A DNA stretch of 64,000 nucleotides from Geobacter sp. AOG1 (GCF_019972315.1 NZ_BLIZ01000001.1:248001-312000), one strand, 5' to 3'. Counted from the first letter of the stretch, positions 44,576-55,509 are shown. Numbers and translations are program-made. Notes: generated by a model not told the origin, from the sequence alone.

Positions 44576-45391
44576 GTGCCCGAATTGCCGGAAGTGGAAA
44601 CGACCCGGCGCGTAATCGCGCCGTATCTCGAAGGAAAAACCATCACGAACGTAGTGGTGCGAAACGCCGGCCTTCGCTGGCCGATTCCGGCAGAACTGAC
44701 AGCCATTCTCCCCAGCCAGGAGATAATCCGTGTCGATCGACGGGGGAAGTATCTCCTCGTCCGTTGTGACAGAGGCACGCTGATCCTCCATCTCGGGATG
44801 TCGGGACGCCTCGGTATCGTCCCGGCCGCGACCCCGGCCGGTAAACACGACCATCTGGATATCGTCCTTGAAGACGGCATCGCCCTCCGGTTCAACGACC
44901 CGCGGCGGTTCGGCACGGCGCTCTGGACCGGAGACGATCCCCATCAGCACCGGCTTCTCGCAGAACTCGGTCCCGAACCGCTGGAAGAGGGGTTCGACGC
45001 CGGGTACCTGTTCGGGAAGAGCCGCACGCGAAAAGTGGCGATCAAGCCGTTCATCATGGACAGCCATGTCGTTGTCGGCGTGGGGAATATCTACGCCAAC
45101 GAAGCGCTGTTCCGCGCCGGCATCCGTCCGGAACGGCCAGCAGGAGAGCTCTCCGCAACGGACTGCCTGCGGCTCATCACCGCCATCAGGGAGGTACTGC
45201 GGGCTGCAATCGCAGAGGGAGGGACCACCATCCGCGATTTCAGGGTCGGGGAAGAACAGACGGGATACTTTGCGGTGCAACTCAAGGTCTACGACCGAGG
45301 CGGTGAGCCCTGCCCGGTATGCGGGACACCCATTATCATGCAACGCCAAGGAGGCCGCTCCACCTATTTCTGCCCTCGCTGCCAGCACTGA
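44576..45391 (+). CDS. mutM: Formamidopyrimidine-DNA glycosylase
   Basis: 271 residues from a GTG start. The mature enzyme begins PELPEVETTRR, where Pro2 is the catalytic nucleophile and Glu3 the acid. It removes 8-oxoguanine and ring-opened purines. The helix-two-turn-helix (VVGVGNIYANEALF) and the C-terminal zinc finger (CPVCG...FCPRC) are complete. Single gene on the plus strand among minus-strand operons. Confidence 0.96.
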   Translation: MPELPEVETTRRVIAPYLEGKTITNVVVRNAGLRWPIPAELTAILPSQEIIRVDRRGKYLLVRCDRGTLILHLGMSGRLGIVPAATPAGKHDHLDIVLEDGIALRFNDPRRFGTALWTGDDPHQHRLLAELGPEPLEEGFDAGYLFGKSRTRKVAIKPFIMDSHVVVGVGNIYANEALFRAGIRPERPAGELSATDCLRLITAIREVLRAAIAEGGTTIRDFRVGEEQTGYFAVQLKVYDRGGEPCPVCGTPIIMQRQGGRSTYFCPRCQH

Positions 45392-45460
45392 CTTTCATAT
45401 AGGGGGGGATAAGCCAAGGGGAAGCCGAGCACAACGGGAGCTTGCCCCTCACGGATTCAA

Positions 45461-45499
45461 GACAAAAAAACGGCGGTCGGGAACTCCCGGCCGCCGTTT
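45461..45499 (-). terminator. Terminator of the rpsF-rpsR-rplI operon
   Basis: The stem AAACGGCGG(T)CGGG / CCCG(G)CCGCCGTTT spans 45468-45499 with an AACT-type loop. On the minus strand it is followed by a run of seven T, just after the rplI stop. It may also stop mutM transcripts. Confidence 0.8.
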
Positions 45500-45532
45500 C
45501 TACTCCATACACCACCATGGGGCAAACGCCGT

Positions 45533-45979
45533 CTACTCCGCTTTGGTGACGGTTACCTTCAGACTGGCATTCACTTCCGGGTGAAGCTTGACGCTGGCAG
45601 AGAACTCGCCGGTGTGCTTGATCGGTTCGGCAAGAACGATTTTTTTCCGGTCAATCTCGATTCCTTGGGCTTTGAGCAGCTCGGCCAGTTCCATGTTGGT
45701 GACGGCACCAAACAGCTTCCCTTCCTCGCCGGCCTGGTGGGCAATGCTCAGAACCAGCCCCTCGATCTTGGCAGCAAGCAGCTTGGCCGCTTCCAGCACC
45801 TTGTTCTTCTTGTACTCCAACTGGCGTTTCGCATGATCGAGCGCCTTGGTGTTCTTGAGAGTCGCTTCGAGGGCAAACCCCTTCGGGATCAGAAAGTTGC
45901 GGGCATAGCCGGGTGCAACCTTTACCACGTCGCCGATATGACCAAGATTCTCAACATTTTCCTTCAGAATTACCTTCAT
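45533..45979 (-). CDS. rplI: 50S ribosomal protein L9
   Basis: 148 residues, full length. MKVILKENVENLGHIGDVV and the GYARNFLIPKGFA motif are the L9 signature; a long central helix connects to the C-terminal rRNA-binding domain. Last gene of the operon rpsF-rpsR-(YybS-like)-rplI. Confidence 0.97.
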   Translation of the reverse strand: MKVILKENVENLGHIGDVVKVAPGYARNFLIPKGFALEATLKNTKALDHAKRQLEYKKNKVLEAAKLLAAKIEGLVLSIAHQAGEEGKLFGAVTNMELAELLKAQGIEIDRKKIVLAEPIKHTGEFSASVKLHPEVNASLKVTVTKAE

Positions 45980-46001
45980 GTCCTTTTCCTCCTAGCCTGA
46001 G

Positions 46002-46946
46002 TTACAGGTTTTCTGGTTGCCTGGGGGTGCGAAAGTCGCCCCACAGATCGAATATGCCGAGTGCCGCGACCGCTACCGCAAGGTAGGGCTGCAGCGTCAG
46101 CAGGATATAAAAAATGGCGCGCACCAGACCCGGTACGGTGAATCGATTGAAGAACCAGCCGATGATAGCCAACCCTTGCACGAAGTAGAGCAAAAGGGTG
46201 ACGATCAGTACGTTCAGAGCCATCCCAGCGACATCCGTCTGGGGGATGAGCATGGAGAAGCCGGCGGCAATGACCACCCAGATCAGTTGATCCGGGTTCT
46301 TGAAGCGACTGAATTCCCCGAGAGTGTGAAAGCCCGGCAAACGTATCGCCAGCCGTGTCATGATCCAGAGGTTCAGCCCCGCGATAGTCGCGAGTGTGAT
46401 GATGACCAGCGCCGGGTAGATCCGGCCGATGAGGGCACCGGCCTGCTCCATTGCCGTTTTGAAGGTCTGCAGCTCTTCACCTGTCAGACCGCTTTTCTCA
46501 TAGAGCGCCGCGGTCTGGGTAATGCTTGCATTGATCCCCTTAAGCACCTGCCCATGGAGGTCAATCCCCTGGCTGAGGGCAAAGACAACGGCAAACAACG
46601 CCACAACCGCGACATTGAGCGCCACCGCCGACGCGATGCTCCGCGCCCCGCCCCATCCCCGGGAGAGGAAGACGGGCAATGCAAGGGTCATGATGCCACA
46701 CTGAAGAAGGTAGAGGATGGCGGAGGAGACGCCGGCGATCGGCATCAGCACAGCCACGCTGATCGCCACAATCGCCATCCCCACCTTTATCCCGTGCTTC
46801 TGGGCATAGTATATTCCCGGCAATGGCACGAAGAGACCGGGAAACATCCCCAGGAGGGGAAAACTGACATACGCCAGAAACAGTACCAGGGTTATGACGC
46901 TACCCTTGACCATCTCCAGCCAGGGGCCGGGTGTCAGGGATTTCAT
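46002..46946 (-). CDS. DUF2232 (YybS-like) membrane protein
   Basis: 314 residues with about eight membrane helices. YybS-like proteins of unknown function are regularly found between rpsR and rplI in Gram-positive and deltaproteobacterial genomes, and this gene is exactly there. The C-terminal helices include the family-type segment IVTLLLYFVQGLAIIGWFF. Confidence 0.82.
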   Translation of the reverse strand: MKSLTPGPWLEMVKGSVITLVLFLAYVSFPLLGMFPGLFVPLPGIYYAQKHGIKVGMAIVAISVAVLMPIAGVSSAILYLLQCGIMTLALPVFLSRGWGGARSIASAVALNVAVVALFAVVFALSQGIDLHGQVLKGINASITQTAALYEKSGLTGEELQTFKTAMEQAGALIGRIYPALVIITLATIAGLNLWIMTRLAIRLPGFHTLGEFSRFKNPDQLIWVVIAAGFSMLIPQTDVAGMALNVLIVTLLLYFVQGLAIIGWFFNRFTVPGLVRAIFYILLTLQPYLAVAVAALGIFDLWGDFRTPRQPENL

Positions 46947-46961
46947 CCGGTCAGCACCCCG

Positions 46962-47237
46962 TTACGGCAATACGTGTGTACCGGCAACCGGCAGCAGGGC
47001 AATGTTACGTGCCCGCTTGATGGCCTCGGTGATCTCCCGCTGGTGCTTGGAGCAGTTGCCGGAGATGCGGCGCGGAATGATCTTCCCCCGCTCGGTGATG
47101 AAGTAGCGAAGGGTACGGGGGTCTTTGTAATCGATGGTAACCTGTTTATCGGCGCAGAAACGGCAGACTTTTCTACGCTGGAACGGCCGCTTCTTGCGGG
47201 GGCCAGAGCTTCTCTGGGGAGTTCTTTCGTCGCTCAT
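46962..47237 (-). CDS. rpsR: 30S ribosomal protein S18
   Basis: 91 residues. The core [36 protein letters not shown] and [13 protein letters not shown] are diagnostic. It keeps the Cys residues of zinc-binding S18 forms (CRFC). It lies between rpsF and the YybS-like gene. Confidence 0.97.
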   Translation of the reverse strand: MSDERTPQRSSGPRKKRPFQRRKVCRFCADKQVTIDYKDPRTLRYFITERGKIIPRRISGNCSKHQREITEAIKRARNIALLPVAGTHVLP

Positions 47238-47262
47238 CTATGATAATCCTCCGAATTGATTA

Positions 47263-47631
47263 TTATTCGCTTTCAGGGGCGGCAGCCTCGGGAGCCACTT
47301 CTTCTACGGCAGCCTTCGGCGCGGCCGCGGCAGGGGCCTCGACCTCTTTTTCGAGCTTGACGCTCTGGTACCGGAGCACCTTGTCGTCAAGGCGGAGACG
47401 ACGCTCCAACTCGGCGATAAGGGTCTCATCCCCGTCACAGCGGAGGTAGAAATAGCGCCCCCGGCTAAACTTCTCGATGGGATAGGCCAGTTTCCGGCTA
47501 CCCCAGTCTTCCAGCCGCTTCATCTCGCCGTTCTTCTTGGCGATGACGTCCTGCACCTTGGCAGACAACGCCTTGATGTCGTCTTCGCCGAGGTCGGGCT
47601 GGACGATGTAAATCGTCTCGTACATCCTCAT
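47263..47631 (-). CDS. rpsF: 30S ribosomal protein S6
   Basis: 122 residues from the ATG at 47631, which follows GAGGAGGAAG; the frame from 47679 adds an unlikely leader. MYETIYIVQPDLGE and GSRKLAYPIEKFSRGRYFYLRC match S6, which binds S18 in the 30S platform. The C-terminus is an Ala/Glu/Pro-rich tail of about 30 residues. First gene of its operon. Confidence 0.96.
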   Translation of the reverse strand: MRMYETIYIVQPDLGEDDIKALSAKVQDVIAKKNGEMKRLEDWGSRKLAYPIEKFSRGRYFYLRCDGDETLIAELERRLRLDDKVLRYQSVKLEKEVEAPAAAAPKAAVEEVAPEAAAPESE

Positions 47632-47718
47632 GGTTACTTCCTCCTCACGGTTTTGTAGCCCCGGTCCGACCCGGAGCAAGGAGATACAGCCACTATGGCT
47701 GCTCTTTGGAAACTATGA

Positions 47719-47747
47719 TTTTTACTACACTTACCTTAACTTGACAA
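47719..47747 (-). promoter_or_regulatory. Candidate promoter of the rpsF operon
   Basis: On the minus strand TTGTCA (47747-47742), 17-base spacer, TAAAAA (47724-47719), about 90 bases before rpsF in an A+T-rich gap of about 250 bases behind ychF. Confidence 0.4.
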
Positions 47748-47879
47748 GCTTTTTATTGCAGATCGCGCTGAAGGCCGAGCATAAGCTTACTCAATCCACA
47801 TTTACAACCAATCGGTTGTGATACTGGAAACGCGGATTTTACCCCAACGCCCGGGATTGAAAAAAAGCCGCATTTTCGC

Positions 47880-48974
47880 TTATACGTTGAACCGGAAGTG
47901 CATGACGTCTCCGTCCTGCACCACATACTCTTTCCCTTCCAGCCGCATCAGCCCCTTTTCCTTGGCCCCCGTCTCGCCTCCTGAAGCGATGTAATCGGTA
48001 AAGGCAATGACTTCAGCGCGAATGAACCCTTTCTCGAAGTCGGTATGGATCACGCCTGCCGCCTGAGGGGCTTTGGTCCCCTTAGTAATGGTCCAGGCCC
48101 GCACTTCCTTTACCCCCGCGGTGAAGTAGGTGATGAGGCCGAGCAGTTCGTAGCCGGAGCGGATGAGCTGGTCGAGCCCCGATTCTGCGAGACCCATCTC
48201 GTTGAGAAATACCTGCTTCTCCTCCCCTTCAAGCTCGGATATCTCCGCCTCGATCCTGCCGCAGATGGTGACCACCTTCGCCCCCTCACGGGACGCCAGT
48301 TCCCGCACCAGTGCCACAAAGGGGTGGTTCCCCGCCAGGTCGTCCTCGGCCACGTTAGCAACGTAAAGAACCGGCTTGTCGGTAAGGAGGTGCATATCCC
48401 GCATCCAGAGCCGCTCGTCCACATTTTCCGCAAGGCCGGTAACGGCGGCACCCTTTTCCAGAGCGCTTTTCACGCGGGAGTAGAAATCCGCCTCGTCCTT
48501 GATCTTCCGGTCGCCGCTTTTTGACTGCTTTTCAACCCGCTGAAATTTCTTCTCCACCGTGTCCAGGTCAGCAAGAGCCAGTTCTGTCTTGATAATCTCG
48601 ATATCCCTTATGGGATCGACGCTGCCGGTGACATGCACCACGTTTTCGTCGTCGAAGCAGCGGACCACGTGTACGATGGCATCCACCGAGCGGATATGAC
48701 CAAGAAACTGGTTCCCCAGCCCTTCCCCCTGGCTCGCTCCCTTCACAAGGCCGGCAATGTCGAGAAATTCTATGGTGGTGGGAAGAATCCGCTCCGGTTT
48801 GACGATCTCGGCCAGCTGCTGGAGACGAGGGTCCGGCACCTGGACGATGCCCACGTTGGGGTCGATTGTGCAGAAGGGATAGTTGGCGGACTCGGCACCG
48901 GCCGAGGTGAGCGCATTGAAAATGGTGGATTTCCCCACGTTGGGGAGTCCGACGATGCCACAGTTGAAACCCAT
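47880..48974 (-). CDS. ychF: Redox-regulated ATPase YchF (Obg-like)
   Basis: 364 residues. P-loop GLPNVGKST near the start, the [12 protein letters not shown] switch region, and the C-terminal TGS domain ([23 protein letters not shown]). YchF hydrolyses ATP rather than GTP and associates with ribosomes. It follows pth, as in many bacteria. Confidence 0.97.
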   Translation of the reverse strand: MGFNCGIVGLPNVGKSTIFNALTSAGAESANYPFCTIDPNVGIVQVPDPRLQQLAEIVKPERILPTTIEFLDIAGLVKGASQGEGLGNQFLGHIRSVDAIVHVVRCFDDENVVHVTGSVDPIRDIEIIKTELALADLDTVEKKFQRVEKQSKSGDRKIKDEADFYSRVKSALEKGAAVTGLAENVDERLWMRDMHLLTDKPVLYVANVAEDDLAGNHPFVALVRELASREGAKVVTICGRIEAEISELEGEEKQVFLNEMGLAESGLDQLIRSGYELLGLITYFTAGVKEVRAWTITKGTKAPQAAGVIHTDFEKGFIRAEVIAFTDYIASGGETGAKEKGLMRLEGKEYVVQDGDVMHFRFNV

Positions 48975-48994
48975 AGAGATGCTTCCTTAAAAAA

Positions 48995-49022
48995 TGTAGG
49001 GGCACCCTGTTGCGGGTGCCCT
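48995..49022. repeat. TGTAGGGGC-type palindromic element
   Basis: TGTAGGGGCACCC followed 6 bases later by GGGTGCCCT forms a hairpin between ychF and pth. It shares the TGTAGGGGC edge with the double hairpin at 14498-14560. Confidence 0.4.
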
Positions 49023-49067
49023 CGATCACGACGACTTCGTCACGTGGACTGCCACCAGGAGGCGGTC

Positions 49068-49649
49068 CTATGGCCCTTCCCGAAAATCCCTGTTGTTGCA
49101 CAGGCTCATGGTCTTGGGGAGGCCTTCCCGCATGAGCATGGCCAGCAGACTGACAACGCCGTCAAGCAGCCTGTCGAGACCGTTCTGCTCCTCATGGGAA
49201 AAATTGGTCAGGACGTAATCGGCTGCATCGCCATGCACCGGTCGGCCGACCCCGATGCGGACCCGCACGAACTGGCCTCCCCCAAGCTCCTGCATGAGAG
49301 AGCGGAGACCGTTGTGGCCACCATGCCCACCGCCATCCTTAAGCTTCACCCGGCCGAAAGGGATGTCCAGATCGTCATGGATAACCACCAGGTCAGACGG
49401 AGCAAGCTTGTGAAAACGGAGTGCCGCGGAGACGGAACGGCCGGACAGGTTCATGAAGGTCTGGGGCTTGAGGAGCAGAAGCCGCTCTCCTTGAAAACTC
49501 CCCTCTCCGTAAAACCCGCCGAACGCCTTGCGGGTAATCTGGATCCCCGCCTCGCGCGCTAAACAGTCCAAAACCATGAAACCCGCGTTGTGGCGGGTTC
49601 CCTGGTACTTGGGGCCGGGATTTCCCAGCCCGACGATAAGTTTTGCCAT
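49068..49649 (-). CDS. pth: Peptidyl-tRNA hydrolase
   Basis: 193 residues from the ATG at 49649; the frame from 49868 runs antiparallel through unrelated sequence and overlaps rplY. MAKLIVGLGNPGPKYQGTRHNAGF is the family start, with the catalytic His in TRHNAG. LVVIHDDLDIPFG and GHNGLRS follow. It recycles peptidyl-tRNA released from stalled ribosomes. It lies 32 bases after rplY. Confidence 0.97.
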   Translation of the reverse strand: MAKLIVGLGNPGPKYQGTRHNAGFMVLDCLAREAGIQITRKAFGGFYGEGSFQGERLLLLKPQTFMNLSGRSVSAALRFHKLAPSDLVVIHDDLDIPFGRVKLKDGGGHGGHNGLRSLMQELGGGQFVRVRIGVGRPVHGDAADYVLTNFSHEEQNGLDRLLDGVVSLLAMLMREGLPKTMSLCNNRDFREGP

Positions 49650-49681
49650 GACGCAACCGGCCCGATGCCGCAGCGCGCCGA

Positions 49682-50272
49682 TTATACGGCGGCGGGAGCG
49701 GCTTCCTCTTCGCGGGCCTTGCCGAGCACGCTGACGATGGACGCCCTGGAATCGGCGAGCACCTTCACACCGGCGGGGAGTTGCAGATCGGATACGTGGA
49801 TTGAGTGGCCAATGGTGAGTTCGGCAATATCCACGTCGATATGCTCCGGAATCTGGGTCGGCAGGCACTCGATTTCAACGGCATGCATGGCAAAATCGAG
49901 CAGGCCGCCATCCTTCACACCTTTGGCAGTGCCAACCAGATTGAGGACGACTTCTACCCGAACCTTCTCCGTCAGATTGACCTTGTGCAGGTCAACGTGC
50001 TGAACGTCACGCCGGAGCGCATCCCGCAGCAGATCAGCAACAATAACCATGCTGCCGTTGAGGCTTCCGCCACCTTTCAAGGAGATAAGGTGATTGCGGC
50101 CACCTTCGCCGGCAATGGCAGCGTCCAGTTCCTTCGGTTTCACCGTGATGGCAACGGCCTCCATCCCCTTTCCGTACACCACGCCGGGGATAAGGTCCTT
50201 GCTCCGCAGTTGCCGGCAGGCATTCTTCCCGGTCTCTGTCCGCAGTTCAATAGTAAGCTCTCTCTGTTCCAT
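49682..50272 (-). CDS. rplY: 50S ribosomal protein L25/Ctc
   Basis: 196 residues: the N-terminal L25 domain that binds 5S rRNA (LRTETGKNACRQLRSKDLIPGVVYGKG) and the C-terminal beta domain of the longer Ctc type. It lies between prs and pth, the common order. Confidence 0.95.
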   Translation of the reverse strand: MEQRELTIELRTETGKNACRQLRSKDLIPGVVYGKGMEAVAITVKPKELDAAIAGEGGRNHLISLKGGGSLNGSMVIVADLLRDALRRDVQHVDLHKVNLTEKVRVEVVLNLVGTAKGVKDGGLLDFAMHAVEIECLPTQIPEHIDVDIAELTIGHSIHVSDLQLPAGVKVLADSRASIVSVLGKAREEEAAPAAV

Positions 50273-50344
50273 ACATCCTCCGATGTTTTATTTAGTTGTA
50301 AGGGCGTTTCGCCGATAACATCCCCGGGGATAGCCCGGATTATA

Positions 50345-51289
50345 TTACACGAACAACGAGCTGACCGATTCGTCTTCGTGTATCCGCCGAATTGCCTCGG
50401 CCAGAAGCTCCGCAACCCCCAGCACCGCGATTTTAGCAGTCCTTTGTTCTTTCTCCCCAAGGGGAACGGTATCGGTTATTAAGACCGTCTCTATTTCCGA
50501 ATCGTTGATCCGGTCGATGGCCGGGCCCGACAGCACGCCGTGGGTAGCGCAAGCGTAAATGGTCTTGGCGCCATGCGCCTTCAAAGCCTTTGCAGCCTGA
50601 GTGAGAGTGCCGGCCGTGTCGATCATGTCGTCAAGAATGATGGCCGTCTTATCCTTCACATCGCCGATGAGATGCATAACCTCGGCAACATTGGGGCCTG
50701 TCCGCCGCTTGTCAATGACCGCCAGGGTGCATCCGAGCCGCTTGGCAAATGCCCGGGCCCGTTCGGTGCCACCGGCATCCGGCGAAACCATGACAATATT
50801 GTTATGGGGAAAGCGCTCCCGCAGCTTCTCCAGAATGACCGGGGCAGCATAGAGGTTATCCACCGGAATATTGAAGAACCCCTGTATCTGGCCGGCATGA
50901 AGATCAACAGTCACCACCCGGTCAGCACCCGCAGTGGTTATCAGGTCAGCCACCAGTTTGGAGGTGATGGGAGTGCGGGGGGCTACCTTGCGATCCTGCC
51001 GCGCATAGCCGTAATAGGGGATGACCGCCGTGATAGTGGCTGCGGATGCGCGCTTCAGGGCGTCAATCATGATCAGCAGTTCCATCAGGTTGTTATTGCT
51101 GGGCGCACAGGTTGACTGCACCACGTAAATATCACGACCGCGAACGTTCTCGCCGATCTCCACCATGATCTCGCCGTCGGAGAAGGTCTTGACCTTGGCC
51201 TGCCCGAGTGGAACGCCCAGGTGGGTACAGATATTTTCCGCCAGCCCCGGATTGGAATTGCCACTGAACACCCTGATCTTGTTTTCCAT
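50345..51289 (-). CDS. prs: Ribose-phosphate pyrophosphokinase
   Basis: 314 residues from the ATG at 51289 (a GTG two codons earlier is the alternative). It makes PRPP for nucleotide, histidine and tryptophan synthesis. [55 protein letters not shown] and [16 protein letters not shown] (PRPP-binding) are all present. Confidence 0.97.
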   Translation of the reverse strand: MENKIRVFSGNSNPGLAENICTHLGVPLGQAKVKTFSDGEIMVEIGENVRGRDIYVVQSTCAPSNNNLMELLIMIDALKRASAATITAVIPYYGYARQDRKVAPRTPITSKLVADLITTAGADRVVTVDLHAGQIQGFFNIPVDNLYAAPVILEKLRERFPHNNIVMVSPDAGGTERARAFAKRLGCTLAVIDKRRTGPNVAEVMHLIGDVKDKTAIILDDMIDTAGTLTQAAKALKAHGAKTIYACATHGVLSGPAIDRINDSEIETVLITDTVPLGEKEQRTAKIAVLGVAELLAEAIRRIHEDESVSSLFV

Positions 51290-51379
51290 GCGCACCGCTG
51301 CTTTCTCGATGATTTATGTAGTTATTCCATCCGAGGTTTTCGGCGAGATACACTGCTTACCGGATGGAGCTTTGTAATA

Positions 51380-51454
51380 TGGCTGGGGTGCCAGGGATCG
51401 AACCTGGGAATGCCGGAATCAAAATCCGGTGCCTTACCGCTTGGCGACACCCCA
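51380..51454 (-). tRNA. tRNA-Gln (anticodon TTG)
   Basis: The minus strand reads TGGGGTGTCGCCAAGCGGTA at the 5' end. The anticodon loop TTTTGAT gives anticodon TTG, the T-arm is GGTTCGATCC, and the acceptor CACCCCA is followed by G and an encoded CCA. It closely matches bacterial tRNA-Gln. It sits between ispE and prs, 7 bases after ispE. Confidence 0.95.
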
Positions 51455-51461
51455 TCAAACC

Positions 51462-52304
51462 TTACAACGTTTGGGCAGCAGCGGTAAACCAGCCGGTAGT
51501 GCGGGCCAGTTCCTCCGCAGCCCTGCGCGCCCCGTCTTCCTGTTCGAAAATTCCGAACACCGTCGGGCCGCTGCCGGACATCAGTACCCCTGTCGCACCC
51601 AGAGACTGCAAACGCCCCTTGATCTCGCTAATGACCGGGTAACGCTTTACGGTAACCGCCTCCAGGTCATTGCCGAGAATGGCGCAGATGTCCGCGATAC
51701 TGCTATAGAAACGGGGTATTTTAAAGTCATCGGAACGGTTTGTCAATTGTAAATTTTGATAAACCCAGGCGGTGGAGACGGGGACATTGGGGTTAACGAT
51801 CGCCAGCCAGACACGGGGGATCTGCTCGATTGCGGTCAGTTGCTCACCGATACCCTCGGCCAGGGCAGTCTTCCCGAAAATGAAGAACGGGACGTCGGCC
51901 CCCAGCTTCACCCCTATCTCCATGAGCCGGGCATCGGACATACCTAGTCCAAGCAACTGGTTCAGCCCCATGAGGACAGATGCGCAGTCGCTACTGCCGC
52001 CGCCAAGACCGGCCGCCACGGGAATCCTCTTCGTGATCCTTATATCGATCCCCACCTCCCGGCCGGCAAGGTCGAGGAGCGCATCGGCCGCCCGCCAGGC
52101 AATGTTTTCCGGCCCATCCGGCACCCCTTCACGACCGCAGGTGACACGAATGCCGGGAGTATCGCTCAGGGCAAGCTGGATTTCGTCGCACAGGTCGAAC
52201 TGCTGCATGATCATGCGCAGATCGTGGTAGCCGTCCGGCCGGCGTCGCAGCACGTCGAGCCGGTAGTTGACCTTGGCGGGGGCTTGCAGGGTGAGAGTTC
52301 GCAT
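51462..52304 (-). CDS. ispE: 4-diphosphocytidyl-2-C-methyl-D-erythritol kinase
   Basis: 280 residues of the GHMP kinase family, catalysing the fourth step of the MEP isoprenoid pathway. [22 protein letters not shown] at the start and the ATP-binding [14 protein letters not shown] are diagnostic; [11 protein letters not shown] near the end is motif 3. It leads into tRNA-Gln and prs. Confidence 0.96.
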   Translation of the reverse strand: MRTLTLQAPAKVNYRLDVLRRRPDGYHDLRMIMQQFDLCDEIQLALSDTPGIRVTCGREGVPDGPENIAWRAADALLDLAGREVGIDIRITKRIPVAAGLGGGSSDCASVLMGLNQLLGLGMSDARLMEIGVKLGADVPFFIFGKTALAEGIGEQLTAIEQIPRVWLAIVNPNVPVSTAWVYQNLQLTNRSDDFKIPRFYSSIADICAILGNDLEAVTVKRYPVISEIKGRLQSLGATGVLMSGSGPTVFGIFEQEDGARRAAEELARTTGWFTAAAQTL

Positions 52305-52490
52305 TAACCGTTCCCTATGAAATATTCACGTTCGAAAGAGATTTTTTCTAAATCAAAACGCCTCATAAATCAAGGGTAAAATCGGCAAGCCGGCAAATGC
52401 AACGACCCGCCAGGAGAACGGGCTGTTGGCACATAAAGCATGGGATTGGCACTAACAGAGAACTCGTGATAGCGGGTTCAACTTCCCCAT

Positions 52491-55085
52491 CTATTTTTTG
52501 CGGATGACCAGATCCTCTCCTGTCACGGACAGTTCCACGAGCACCGTGTCCCCTTCCGTAAACTTTCCGTCCAGGAGCATGAGGGCCAGCGGATCCTGTA
52601 TCTTGCGCTGCAGGGTCCGCTTCAAGGGGCGGGCGCCATAGGCCGGGTCAAACCCTTCCCGGGCCAGGAATTCTCGAGCATTGTCGCTGATGACAAGGGA
52701 GATGCGCCGTTCAGTCAGCCGCTTTTCCAGTTCCCCCACCTGGATATCGACGATCTTCTTGATCTGCTCGAGGGGTAGGGCATGGTAGATGGCGATCTCG
52801 TCGACCCGGTTGAGGAATTCAGGCTTGAAGCTTTCCCGAAGGGTCTCCATGACCATGCTGCGCATCTTTGCATAGTCGCTCGCCCCGTACTGCTGGATCC
52901 ACTGGGATCCCAGGTTGCTCGTCATGATGATGACCGTATTCCGGAAATCGACGGTCCGCCCCTGCCCATCGGTGAGCCGGCCGTCGTCCAGCACCTGGAG
53001 CAGCACGTTGAACACCTCCGGATGGGCCTTCTCGATCTCGTCGAACAGGATGATGCTGTAGGGGCGGCGCCGGACCGCCTCGGTCAGCTGTCCTCCCTCC
53101 TCGTACCCCACATACCCGGGAGGCGCACCGATAAGGCGGGCAACCGTATGCTTCTCCTGGTACTCGCTCATATCGATCCGGACCACCGCCTGGTCATCGT
53201 CGAACAGGAAGGAGGCGAGCGCCTTGGCGGTTTCGGTCTTGCCGACGCCGGTCGGTCCGAGAAACATGAAGGAGCCGATGGGGCGATGGGGATCGGAAAG
53301 ACCGGAACGGGCTCGGCGGATGGCGTTGGCCACCAGTAAGAGGGCATCATCCTGCCCAACCACCCGGCTCCGGAGCCGCTCTTCCATGTGGATCAGCTTC
53401 TCCGCCTCGGTTTCCAGCATCCGGCTGACCGGGATGCCGGTCCACTTGGCCACGATCTCCGCCACCTGGTCGGCATCCACCTCCTCCGCGAGCATCTTCC
53501 CTTCCTGCTGGAGTTCCGCGAGCTCTCGCTCCTTCTCCGCCATCTCCTTTTCCAGGGCGGGGATCTCACCATAGCGGATTTCGGCGGTACGTGCCAGATT
53601 CCCTTCCCGCTCGGTCTTTTTCGCCTCCTCCTTCTTCTCCTCCAGCCGTTGCTTCAGCTCCCGCTGGGTATGGATGATTCCCTTCTCCTTCCGCCAGTGG
53701 TCCTTCAGCAGAGCCGACTCTCCCTGCAGGGCTGCCAGCTCGTCCGTCACCTTTTTCAGACGTTCCAGCGCATGGGTGTCCTGCTCCCGGAGAAGGGCCT
53801 GCTTCTCGATCTCCAACTGGATGATCTTCCGTTCGATCTCGTCGATCTCGGTCGGCAAGGAATCGATCTCGATCCGGAGCCGGGAAGCAGCCTCGTCAAT
53901 CAGGTCGATGGCCTTGTCGGGAAGAAACCGGTCGGTGATGTAGCGGTCCGACAGGGTCGCCGCGGCAATGATGGCGCTGTCCTTGATTCGGATGCCATGA
54001 TAGGCCTCGTACTTTTCCTTGAGGCCGCGCAGGATGGAAATGGTCTCCTCCACGCTGGGCTCGCCGGCGTAGACCTGCTGAAAGCGGCGTTCCAGGGCGG
54101 CATCCTTCTCGATGTACTTGCGGTATTCGTTGAGTGTCGTTGCGCCGATGCAGTGGAGTTCCCCCCGGGCCAGTGCCGGCTTGAGCATGTTGGAGGCATC
54201 GAGGGCCCCCTCGGCGGCACCGGCCCCCACCAGAGTATGGAGTTCGTCAATGAAGAGAATGACACGCCCCTCGGACTTGGCCACCTCCTTGATCACCGCC
54301 TTGAGCCGGTCTTCGAATTCGCCCCGGTACTTTGCCCCGGCGATGAGCGCCCCCATATCGAGGGCCACCACCCGTTTTTCCTTGAGGGTTTCGGGCACGT
54401 CACCCGCCACGATCCGCTGGGCCAGCCCCTCCACGATGGCGGTCTTCCCTACGCCCGGCTCGCCGATCAGCACCGGGTTGTTCTTGGTGCGCCGCGAAAG
54501 GACCTGGAGCACCCGCCGGATCTCGTCATCCCGACCGATTACCGGGTCGAGCTTCCCCTGGCGGGCCAGATCGGTCAGGTCGCGGGCGTACTTGGCAAGG
54601 GCCTGGTATTTCTCCTCCGGATTCTGGTCCGTTATCCGCTCCTCCCCCCGCATCTCCTTGAGGGCCGTAAGAAGCGCCTGCCGGGTGACACCGGCTTCGG
54701 CCAGGATGCGGGCAGCTTCACACCCCTTTTCCGCCACGATGCCGAGCAGCAGATGCTCGGTGGAGACGAACTCGTCCTTCATGGCATCGGCTTCCTTCTG
54801 GGCTGCATCGAGCAGGTGCTGGAGGGAAGAGGAAAGATGCAGCTGCATGGTCGCACCACTCGCCTGGGGAAGTTTCTTCAGGGCAGCATCTACTTGAGCC
54901 TGGATGGCGGCGGGAGTCGCGCCGACCTTCTGGAGAAGCGGCATGACCACTCCCCCCTCTTGATCCAGCAGTGCTGCCAGGAGATGCTCGGGCTCAATGG
55001 CGGCGTTCCCCTGCCGGGACGCCAGATCCTGGGCGCTTGCCAGTGCTTCCTGGGTCTTTATGGTCATTTTTTCGGGTCTGATCAT
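52491..55085 (-). CDS. clpB: ATP-dependent chaperone ClpB
   Basis: 864 residues from the ATG at 55085 (AAAGGAGA upstream). N-domain with two Clp-N repeats (about 1-145), AAA1 with GEPGVGKT, a long coiled-coil middle domain (about 400-520), and AAA2 with GPTGVGKT. It dissolves protein aggregates with DnaK. The middle domain distinguishes it from ClpA/ClpC. Its promoter looks vegetative; no CIRCE is seen here. Confidence 0.97.
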   Translation of the reverse strand: MIRPEKMTIKTQEALASAQDLASRQGNAAIEPEHLLAALLDQEGGVVMPLLQKVGATPAAIQAQVDAALKKLPQASGATMQLHLSSSLQHLLDAAQKEADAMKDEFVSTEHLLLGIVAEKGCEAARILAEAGVTRQALLTALKEMRGEERITDQNPEEKYQALAKYARDLTDLARQGKLDPVIGRDDEIRRVLQVLSRRTKNNPVLIGEPGVGKTAIVEGLAQRIVAGDVPETLKEKRVVALDMGALIAGAKYRGEFEDRLKAVIKEVAKSEGRVILFIDELHTLVGAGAAEGALDASNMLKPALARGELHCIGATTLNEYRKYIEKDAALERRFQQVYAGEPSVEETISILRGLKEKYEAYHGIRIKDSAIIAAATLSDRYITDRFLPDKAIDLIDEAASRLRIEIDSLPTEIDEIERKIIQLEIEKQALLREQDTHALERLKKVTDELAALQGESALLKDHWRKEKGIIHTQRELKQRLEEKKEEAKKTEREGNLARTAEIRYGEIPALEKEMAEKERELAELQQEGKMLAEEVDADQVAEIVAKWTGIPVSRMLETEAEKLIHMEERLRSRVVGQDDALLLVANAIRRARSGLSDPHRPIGSFMFLGPTGVGKTETAKALASFLFDDDQAVVRIDMSEYQEKHTVARLIGAPPGYVGYEEGGQLTEAVRRRPYSIILFDEIEKAHPEVFNVLLQVLDDGRLTDGQGRTVDFRNTVIIMTSNLGSQWIQQYGASDYAKMRSMVMETLRESFKPEFLNRVDEIAIYHALPLEQIKKIVDIQVGELEKRLTERRISLVISDNAREFLAREGFDPAYGARPLKRTLQRKIQDPLALMLLDGKFTEGDTVLVELSVTGEDLVIRKK

Positions 55086-55150
55086 GGATATCTCCTTTCG
55101 CGCCGGCGCGGGTCGATACATCGCCCGTCAGCGGCACGTCTCGTACAAGA

Positions 55151-55179
55151 ATAATAGGTACGGCAGGAGAGCCTGTCAA
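55151..55179 (-). promoter_or_regulatory. Sigma70 promoter of clpB
   Basis: On the minus strand TTGACA (55179-55174), 17-base spacer, TATTAT (55156-55151), about 65 bases before clpB. Confidence 0.65.
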
Positions 55180-55272
55180 GGCAGGGAAAATCCGGAAAAG
55201 GACCGTAACATGGTGACGGAGCAGAGGGGGATGGTGCAGCAGAGGACTTGCTGGAGAGTATCGGCAGTGAGA

Positions 55273-55509
55273 CTAGCGGTCTTTGTCGGGGTCCTCCCCC
55301 GAATTGATCGCCCGAACGGGACAACCACGGCTGCAGGCAAAGCAACGCCGGCAGTCGATTGAAACCTGCCGGCGCGCGGTTTTTCGGAATCCGTCAACAT
55401 CGAGGGTAAAGAGCTTTACAGGGCAGGCCGCGACGCAGCGGCCGCAAGCACTGCAACGCTGGCGATCAACCTGGATTACAGTAGCAGACAACCCTTTGGA
55501 ATCGGTCAC
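55273..55509 (-). CDS. Small 2[4Fe-4S] ferredoxin-like protein
   Basis: 78 residues from a GTG. Two cluster motifs: CSACGRCVAACPV and CRRCFACSRGCPV. This is the bacterial two-cluster ferredoxin layout, an electron carrier in the cytoplasm. The GTG overlaps the stop of the upstream Cys-rich ORF, so the pair is translationally coupled. It lies in an ilvE operon; its partner is unknown. Confidence 0.85.
   Translation of the reverse strand: MTDSKGLSATVIQVDRQRCSACGRCVAACPVKLFTLDVDGFRKTARRQVSIDCRRCFACSRGCPVRAINSGEDPDKDR

Noticed and set aside
53388-55154. 588-residue open frame antisense to clpB
   Set aside because: It lies entirely opposite a clear ClpB reading frame, has no recognisable domain and an odd composition; a high-G+C shadow.
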